From NCBI GenBank assembly GCA_025738555.1, contig JAOVFP010000021.1, positions 2,163,118 through 2,227,117 on the forward strand: a stretch of 64,000 nucleotides of DNA, written 5' to 3'. Positions 57,953-64,000 of the stretch are shown one piece after another. The translations under genes and the position numbers were made by a program. The first letter of the stretch is position 1. Each line of letters opens with the position of its first letter. The notes beneath the pieces were generated by a model. The model had not been told where the DNA came from. It searched no databases and saw only the letters and a program-made list of their open reading frames with translations. The stretch comes from Cyathus striatus (taxonomy: Eukaryota > Basidiomycota > Agaricomycetes > Agaricales > Nidulariaceae).

Positions 57953-59962
57953 AGTTTGATAGCGAAGCTGATGCTCTACGGAGTGAAAAACTCTAGTTAC
58001 ACGAATAAATTTAATTCTCATGAGCATGTTTATATCTAAGTATCCACTTTATGAAACAGGTCACAACAATTTACAACGACGGCTCGGATGGCTACTAAGC
58101 AAACTCTTCTCTTCACTACAAGCGTCCAAATTAGTGAAAACATAGGGAGCGGTGAACTTAGTATTTGGCTCGACGGGTGTCCATCATCCTCAGATTAAGA
58201 CGACTCGCATCTGTATGACGAGATTGCGTCATTAATACCAGAAGGAAGAGTAGCGAATCCAGGCTGATGTCCAGAGTAAGTTGCCCCGCTGCAACCGTTA
58301 TCACTTCCAAAACATGTTAATATGTAATCTTTCAGATGTAGAGGGTGTGACAAATTACGTGTAGACGGTGCACTCCCAGCCAGCGCTAGGTCCGAAGCTT
58401 GAAATGTTATCCTGGTAGTTGGAAGGCATATCGTTGCACTGGTCAACATAGAACCCAAGTGTGGTACATGTGCCGCCCCAGTTGTTATCAGTACAGACGA
58501 AAAGAGTTCCATCAACTTCGGCGGCACGGTCGCTGAGCTATGGACGTGTTAACTCAAAAGAAACAAAGTGAAAAGTGTAAGAATTATCACCTCTGTAACA
58601 GCTGGTGCTGCTAAAACAGAAGCAATCATGGCGAAGATGGCGAGAGCGACGTTGAACTGCATGATTGAGAGTACGAGTAGATGAATATTCAAGCAAAGAA
58701 TATTCTACAAATTGTAGATGGGTTTTATACCTTCCAAAATTCCTTGTTTCTCTCTTCGAATTGAAGTTACTCCACGTTGATTTTGTCGTGAAACATACTA
58801 GACGTATATGGAAGGAGTTTCCCATGCACCGCGACCGAGTCTGTCGGGGATAGCACTTATAATTAGAGAAGGAGTTTACAACGTTCCGTAAACTAAACGA
58901 ATCACGGGGTTGGATACTTTAAATTCGGTGGTAAATAATAATATGGGTATATCCTTATTGGTTTGTGCCAATGGTTAATCCTTAAAGCTGATCCGGAAGC
59001 AATAAACACATACAAGGTAAGATTGCTTCTCTGGAAGAACCCAGCGGATTGATTACTGTGTTCCATATAATTAAAAATTAAAGATCGAATAGCACGTAGC
59101 GGTCGATATGCTGAAGTCTTAAAGCTGAACCTAACTGCCGAAGCCTGAAGGTCGTAAGCGGACGAGACGGATAGCATGCAGTATATTACTAAACTCCCGA
59201 AATATTTTGTCTCAATGGGCACCTAGTAAACAGTCGAAGCTAACATCTATTTTCGCAAAGTGTATGATAAAGATCTCAGACAATACAGGTGGTCCGACCC
59301 GGACGTACATACGACACATCCATGAATAGACTTGGATCATGATCTTCTTTTATGAAATGCGTGCTTGTCTCGACAAATTTTTTCAACACCACGGAATCAA
59401 TGTTAACACTTAGATAGATTGAACGATTTGTTTATTATGTACTAGGGTCCACATAAAGCAGTACCATGAAAGTAGCGTGTACACTGGTACTTATGATCAG
59501 AACGTGCAACCCGTATTTGGGGTCTAACTTACGGAGCACATGGCTTCTATGAACCTGTGGTCTATAAAAATGTCAGAAGCTCGAGATGTATTTATATCTC
59601 AGCGGGATACTTGCAGCCACCATGACCTACTACATTGCACGGCAAGCTACATGTAGCCTGACCACTCACAAACAAGCTGCCCACACCTCGGCAGTCGGTA
59701 CGTAATGAATAGCCTTTACAGTCGCCCAATACATATTTAAAATATTTACAGAATTGTTCCCCCGTTTCAGGTTTCATTTTCGTTGTCGTGGTTAATGGTT
59801 AATTATCGTTGAATGAAAGACGAATAGGGTTGTGGCTAGTCCAAAGCATCATAAGCTCCTTCCCATTCGAAACTAGTACCTGTACGAAACCACATTACCA
59901 TAATAGTGATAACATCAGGCCTTTAGTTAAATATGACTTGTAATTTAAAGAAACCTTGTGCA
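57953..59962. repeat. Tandem unit B (2.01 kb)
   Basis: Aligns to unit A along its length, including coding exons, introns and the region 58860-59840 (matching 55430-56400). Confidence 0.88.
58195..58662 (-). CDS. Secreted beta-gamma-crystallin-like protein, copy B
   Basis: Exons 58662-58591, 58537-58359 and 58288-58195, exactly the lengths of copy A (72, 179, 94), give 114 residues. Signal peptide MQFNVALAIFAMIASVLAA. All five cysteines are kept. The first calcium motif is changed (QDNISS in place of NDDISS), the second is NDAISS. Many differences from A fall in the middle exon (LGFYVDQCNDMPSNYQDN against LGFFNNQCSNMPSGYNDD), while the last exon is almost unchanged. No stops or splice damage. 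Probably a diversifying paralogue. Confidence 0.85.
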
Positions 59963-60160
59963 AGTTTGATAGCGAAGCTAATACTCCATGCCATTGGAAC
60001 GAAAAGCCCAAGTTATATGTGTTTTTAATTCTCATCAGCGTGTATATGTCTATCCACTTTACGACACAAGTTACTACAACGACGACGACTACTAAGCAAA
60101 ATCTTGTCTTGACTACAAGGATGACAATTAGCGAAAACATAGGGACTGATGAACTTAGAT
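59963..60160. repeat. Tandem unit C, truncated after about 200 bp
   Basis: agtttgatagcgaagctaat... follows units A and B to about gatgaacttagatatc and then diverges. The gene-bearing part is missing. Confidence 0.8.
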
Positions 60161-61162
60161 ATCATACTAGTCTCGGCTACCCATCCGTTGGCGCCGGTAC
60201 CAATCCCAATAAGGATTTCCCATCGCCAGCGTCTGGGATAAAACCAACAACTTTAGCAGGGGTATGCGTTCGGCGTTCTCGGACTCGTTCGCTGCCTTTC
60301 CACAGGCCTTAACCAAGATGTCTCGCTTCTTTCAACGCGTATTAGCTATTTCAGAATCGTTGAGCTGTTAGAGTATACCGTTCTTGTCAATGAGAATGAC
60401 ACAGCGTAGAAAGCGATGATGTAGGCCTGAATTAAGTAGCAGCATAGGCGTATGAGCATGCATTCGCGCAAGACGTAACACGTAAAAGAGAGGGAATGAA
60501 TGAGCCTTCAAGTTCACATACGCTGGACGATTTACGCTAGGACGCGAACTTGAAGTATAGTAACATTAGATTCATTCTTTCACGTATCTAAAGGATATAA
60601 GCATCGCTAGTAACACTAGCAGTAAACGTAAGAATTGTAGCCATAAAACTAGCACCGCCAAAAAGAGTAACACGAGACGAGATTATGCTAACTATACCAT
60701 GACGAATCACAAGGGGGACATTCACTAGAACGAACGAGAGAAAAAGAAAGAAATGAGAAAGAGAAAAAGCGAAGCGAGAAAGGATTAATACATCAAGGTT
60801 AAAGTTCGTAAGCTAGATATAACAAATCCAGGTTTCGTATAAAAAAGAGTACCGTGATATGCGTGAAGTATTTGTATGGTTTTATAAAGGTTTGATAGTA
60901 CTTCTTGGTCTTCTTGGTCTTCCGTCTTCCGTCTTCCGCGTTTTGCATTACTTTTTATTCTTAGTGCGAGACTACGCTTTGGGAGGCTGAGTGGGTGGGT
61001 GGGAGACCTGCGATCCGACGGCTTCTTCTAACCTCTCTTCCAGTCCTCTGCCTAGTCCTTCTCGCTCCCATTCGCCACCGACGTCGTCTATGAGAATGCT
61101 GTCCCGCTTTCGCCCGCGGATGCTCGGTGGGCGACTCCCAGCGGGTGATAAAGCGATTTGCG
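60161..61162. other. Intergenic, no supported gene
   Basis: Purine-rich run agagaaaaagaaagaaatgag near 60730-60785. No coding exon recognised. It includes the 3' flank of the minus-strand Ser/Pro-rich gene. Confidence 0.45.
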
Positions 61163-61726
61163 TTACGGAGGGGATGTGCGGTGGGGGTCTTGTGTGGACG
61201 CGGAGGTTGTTAGTGATGATAGGGGCTGAGACGTTGCAGGTGTCGAGGAGAGGAGGTCCGAGTAGGACATGAATGAGAGGCGTTTTGAGACGTGGGCTGT
61301 GGTTGTGGGGGAGGTGGAGGTGGGCGAAGAGGAGGATGTGGGAGAGAGGGAGAGAGATGATGGTTCGCCCGTGTTGCGAGGGGAAGGAGGGGCGACGATT
61401 GAAGGTGCTGCGCTTGATGTTGGTTTGGGGGGGACGAAGCCTGGGGATGAGAGGATGTGCGGGGATACGCTTGCCATTCCGCTTCCTATGGGGCTTGGAC
61501 TACGACTGCGTAGGCTGCCTATGGGACTTGCGAAGCCGCTTCGTGGAGAGAGTGCTAGTGCGTCTACGTTCATGTTGACGGGTGCGACGACCTCCACTTC
61601 TTCGTCTGCGATGGAGGCGAGGACTGCTGCTGCTGAGTCGAGCACAGAGGGGACGGCGTGCTCTAGCTGCTCTGTGGAGCGTGCGCGGGGGATACGGTGA
61701 GGATTTTGGTTGGGTGGGGAGAGCAT
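61163..61726 (-). CDS. Ser/Pro-rich protein, possibly 5'-truncated
   Basis: 187-residue open frame: EHAVPSVLDSAAAVLASIAD, PVNMNVDALALSPRSGFAS, SRSPSPIGSG, then KRLSFMSYSDLLSSTPATSQ and PLSSLTTSASTQDP. The KRLSFMSYSDLLSSTP block recalls a conserved uncharacterised basidiomycete protein. Upstream of the annotated ATG the frame stays open and protein-like (RSPSSRSISSAIFERDIEPI, SPP) to about 61815 without an ATG, so the true start may be in a lost or unseen first exon. The 21-bp minisatellite begins 60-70 bases beyond. High GC and CpG, unlike the flanking subtelomere. Confidence 0.65.
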   Translation of the reverse strand: MLSPPNQNPHRIPRARSTEQLEHAVPSVLDSAAAVLASIADEEVEVVAPVNMNVDALALSPRSGFASPIGSLRSRSPSPIGSGMASVSPHILSSPGFVPPKPTSSAAPSIVAPPSPRNTGEPSSLSLSPTSSSSPTSTSPTTTAHVSKRLSFMSYSDLLSSTPATSQPLSSLTTSASTQDPHRTSPP

Positions 61727-61848
61727 TGGGGGGGAGATGGGTTCGATGTCGCGCTCGAAGATGGCGGAGGATATCGAGCGGCTGGAGGGGGATCGATGGA
61801 TGGTTAGATAAGGATTTTGGGAGAGATATACTAATATTATAAAGATTG

Positions 61849-61895
61849 GAATGCGGACCGCATTCTGCGACCAGTCGTTGTGACCAACGACTGGT
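61849..61895. repeat. Two adjacent palindromes at the gene/minisatellite junction
   Basis: GAATGCGG-A-CCGCATTC (61849-61865) and ACCAGTCGTTG-TGAC-CAACGACTGGT (61870-61895); the second is an inverted pair of minisatellite words. Confidence 0.8.
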
Positions 61896-62275
61896 GTGAT
61901 GTGACCAACGACTGATCACATGATGCAACGACTGGTCACAACGACTGGTATAGTGTGACCAACGACTTGTGTGATGTGACTAACGACTGATGTGACGTGA
62001 CCAACGACTGGCATAATGTGACCAACGACTTGTGTGATGTGACCAATGACTGATGTGACGTGACCAACGACTTGTGTGATGTGATCAACGACTGATGTGA
62101 CGTGACCAACGACTGGCAAAATGTGACCAACGACTGATGTGACGTGACCAACGACTGGCATAATGTGACCAACGACTTGTGTGATGTGTGACCAATGACT
62201 GTGGCAAATGTGACCAACGACTTGTGTGATGTGTGACCAATGACTGTGACAAATGTGACCAATGACTGGTGTGAC
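61880..62275. repeat. 21-bp minisatellite, about 18 copies
   Basis: Unit GTGACCAACGACT followed by one of a few 8-base endings (tgtgtgat, gatgtgac, ggcataat). The period of 21 is a multiple of three, so the minus strand stays open as repeated SLVTSHK-type heptads; these ORFs are not genes. The endings follow each other in a partial higher-order pattern. Confidence 0.93.
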
Positions 62276-63900
62276 ACCACCAAGAAGTCCAAATTATATA
62301 CGAGCCAGACATACATAATTCCAAGCCAGCTGAATAGAAAAAGTCAAGCACAAATGAGGAGGAAAGTTGTTGACAAGTACTAGATGAAGAGTGGTTATAT
62401 ACTAGAGCTATTTACCAAAGTCCTACCAAGGTTATGAAAGTCTTAGAAAAGTGTGTAGATAATGAAAAATATGGAAGTAATTATTTTTCCAACCGTTCAA
62501 AAATTTTGTATTTAATTTTGTATTGAAGCTGAAGATTACCTGAGTCCCAATAAAAAATAGTGGGATACTAGTATCAATTCCCACGAAGATATAAATAGAT
62601 TATTGTTTATACTCCATATGCTATGAAGTAAGTTTTTATATTTTGCAGTAGGTACATATGTTTGTTTGACATGAATTTTATTTGATTATATGTTAATAAT
62701 TAAGCTGGTTCAGATAGGCTACTGATGATAGTGTGTCAAGTGCTATAGATAACAATATATGGCATATATACTTGTAGACACCTATAGATTTAGTGAGTTT
62801 GTATATATACAGACAGTTTATTTTAATGTGGCATAGATGAATATATAGAAATACATAAGGCAAGTTGAATGGAAATTAAATGAGATTTGTATGTTGATTC
62901 TACACTGAGCTATGATGATTTGTACAAATAACTGGTGTGATATTACTTATGACTGAGATTATGTTGATAAGATTAAGTATACTTCAAAATACATAATTTG
63001 ATATGTTAACAAGAAGCAACAACAAGTGACAGTAAGCAACAAGTGATGTGATATGACTAGTAACAAGTGGTAATTACTATTGACTGTGACTGATAAGCAG
63101 TGTGATGTAACCAACAGCTGTGACAAATAAGTTATTGAGATTATATGATAGTGATGAGCAACTATTATGAGTGATGAATAATGAGATGATGGCTACTCAT
63201 GTCCTACTATTTGTTTAACAGAAGTGGAAATTATATGAATGTGCAGAGATATTTAATTACAAGTAAGGTGAATAGTGAGATGTTGGGAAATTGTGAGATG
63301 TAAAAGATAAATGACTGTTTGGATGTGTAAGAGAGTACTTAGAATTGCATTAGTGGGACAAATATGTATTAGAATATATGTGGTTGATATTGTGAATGTA
63401 GTATGTTCAGTTATAATAGTTTCGATGTTAGAAATTGATTGTGGTGTTCAGAGAAGTGATGATGAGATATATTTCAGTATTTTGGATATTGTAGATGTTT
63501 GGAATAGAGTATTTTGATAATGTAGTTTATGTAGAAGTGATTTGTATGTGACTCTGAATGTAAAATTGGTTGGTGAAAAGGACTTGTAATAAGCAGATTG
63601 TATAATATGATAAGTTGAAGAGTAGTTAGTTGGTTGGAAAGTGTAGAATGATAAGACTATTTCATAAATTGTGTATGAGTTATAATGTAAGTGGTGTATT
63701 GTTTCATGAATTATATTAGATAGTAAAATGAATAAATAATGTAGAGTTAAGTAGTTGTGAATATGTATAATATATTTAGTAGTAGTTGTAATTGTAGTAA
63801 TGTGATATATAGAAGTTATTTGTTGATTTGTTGTTATTTGTTGTTATTTATTATTAGTTGTTGTTAGTTGATTATGAAGTAGCAGGTGAAGTCGAGTATG
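62276..63900. other. AT-rich subtelomeric sequence
   Basis: No gene recognised. The plus strand becomes progressively G/T-rich and C-poor; 63706-63882 contains no C at all. Scattered caagtgatgtg/aaccaacagctgtga words near 63000-63120 look like worn-out minisatellite units. Confidence 0.7.
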
Positions 63901-64000
63901 TTAGGGTTAGGGTTAGGGTTAGGGTTAGGGTTAGGGTTAGGGTTAGGGTTAGGGTTAGGGTTAGGGTTAGGGTTAGGGTTAGGGTTAGGGTTAGGGTTAG
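63901..64000 (+). repeat. Telomere, (TTAGGG)n
   Basis: 100 bases of uninterrupted TTAGGG reaching the window end, G-rich strand 5' to 3' outward, so this is the right chromosome end. No variant repeats. Confidence 0.98.

Noticed and set aside
61916..62351. Three long minus-strand ORFs of repeated SLVTSHK heptads
   Set aside because: By-product of the 21-bp repeat period, open in more than one frame; no start context or splice signals.
1..64000. CRISPR array
   Set aside because: Tandem repeats here have no regular unique spacers, and the sequence is eukaryotic.

Overview
The window is the right-hand end of a chromosome of a filamentous fungus, most likely an agaricomycete (mushroom-forming basidiomycete). 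It ends in about 16.7 copies of TTAGGG, with the G-rich strand pointing outward. Host genes have many 45-70 bp GT-AG introns. The P450s, UbiA-type enzyme, MYND proteins and tyrosine-recombinase retroelement also fit that group.

Layout. 1-4.4 kb is gene-free: a cut TIR transposon (X1) and several minisatellites. 4.4-6.3 kb holds a tRNA-Cys and an intact four-exon ribosomal protein uS8 gene (minus strand). 8.4-14.1 kb is a small secondary-metabolism cluster on the plus strand: a decayed P450, a complete six-exon UbiA-type prenyltransferase/terpene cyclase, and a complete eleven-exon P450.

15-42.5 kb is a stack of repeats with almost no host genes. A roughly 1-kb repeat (Q-R) stood in tandem. 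A DIRS-like tyrosine-recombinase retrotransposon entered the first copy. Into that element went a Ty3-type chromovirus (TSD CCCCT), a Ty1/copia element (TSD CCTTC) and two solo LTRs of a further family. A hAT transposon (TSD GTTCCCCC) entered the adjoining R segment. Stop codons in these elements are mostly TGA where the families usually have arginine, which points to C-to-T decay of CGA.

42.6-54.5 kb returns to host-like sequence: an X-family end, weak ORFs, an intron-containing gene of unknown function, a tandem pair of four-exon MYND zinc-finger genes, a Ser/Asn-rich gene with an in-frame TGA, and the fossil of an AIF-like oxidoreductase.

54.5-60.2 kb is a tandem array of a 2.0-kb unit (two complete copies and one truncated). 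Each complete unit carries a secreted, five-cysteine, beta-gamma-crystallin-like protein gene. The first unit is split by an X element with TSD CCAATG. 61-64 kb holds a conserved-looking Ser/Pro-rich ORF, a 21-bp minisatellite, AT-rich subtelomeric DNA with strong strand asymmetry, and the telomere.

All gene models were spliced by eye from reading frame, GT-AG signals and recalled family motifs. Family assignments come from remembered patterns, not from searches.
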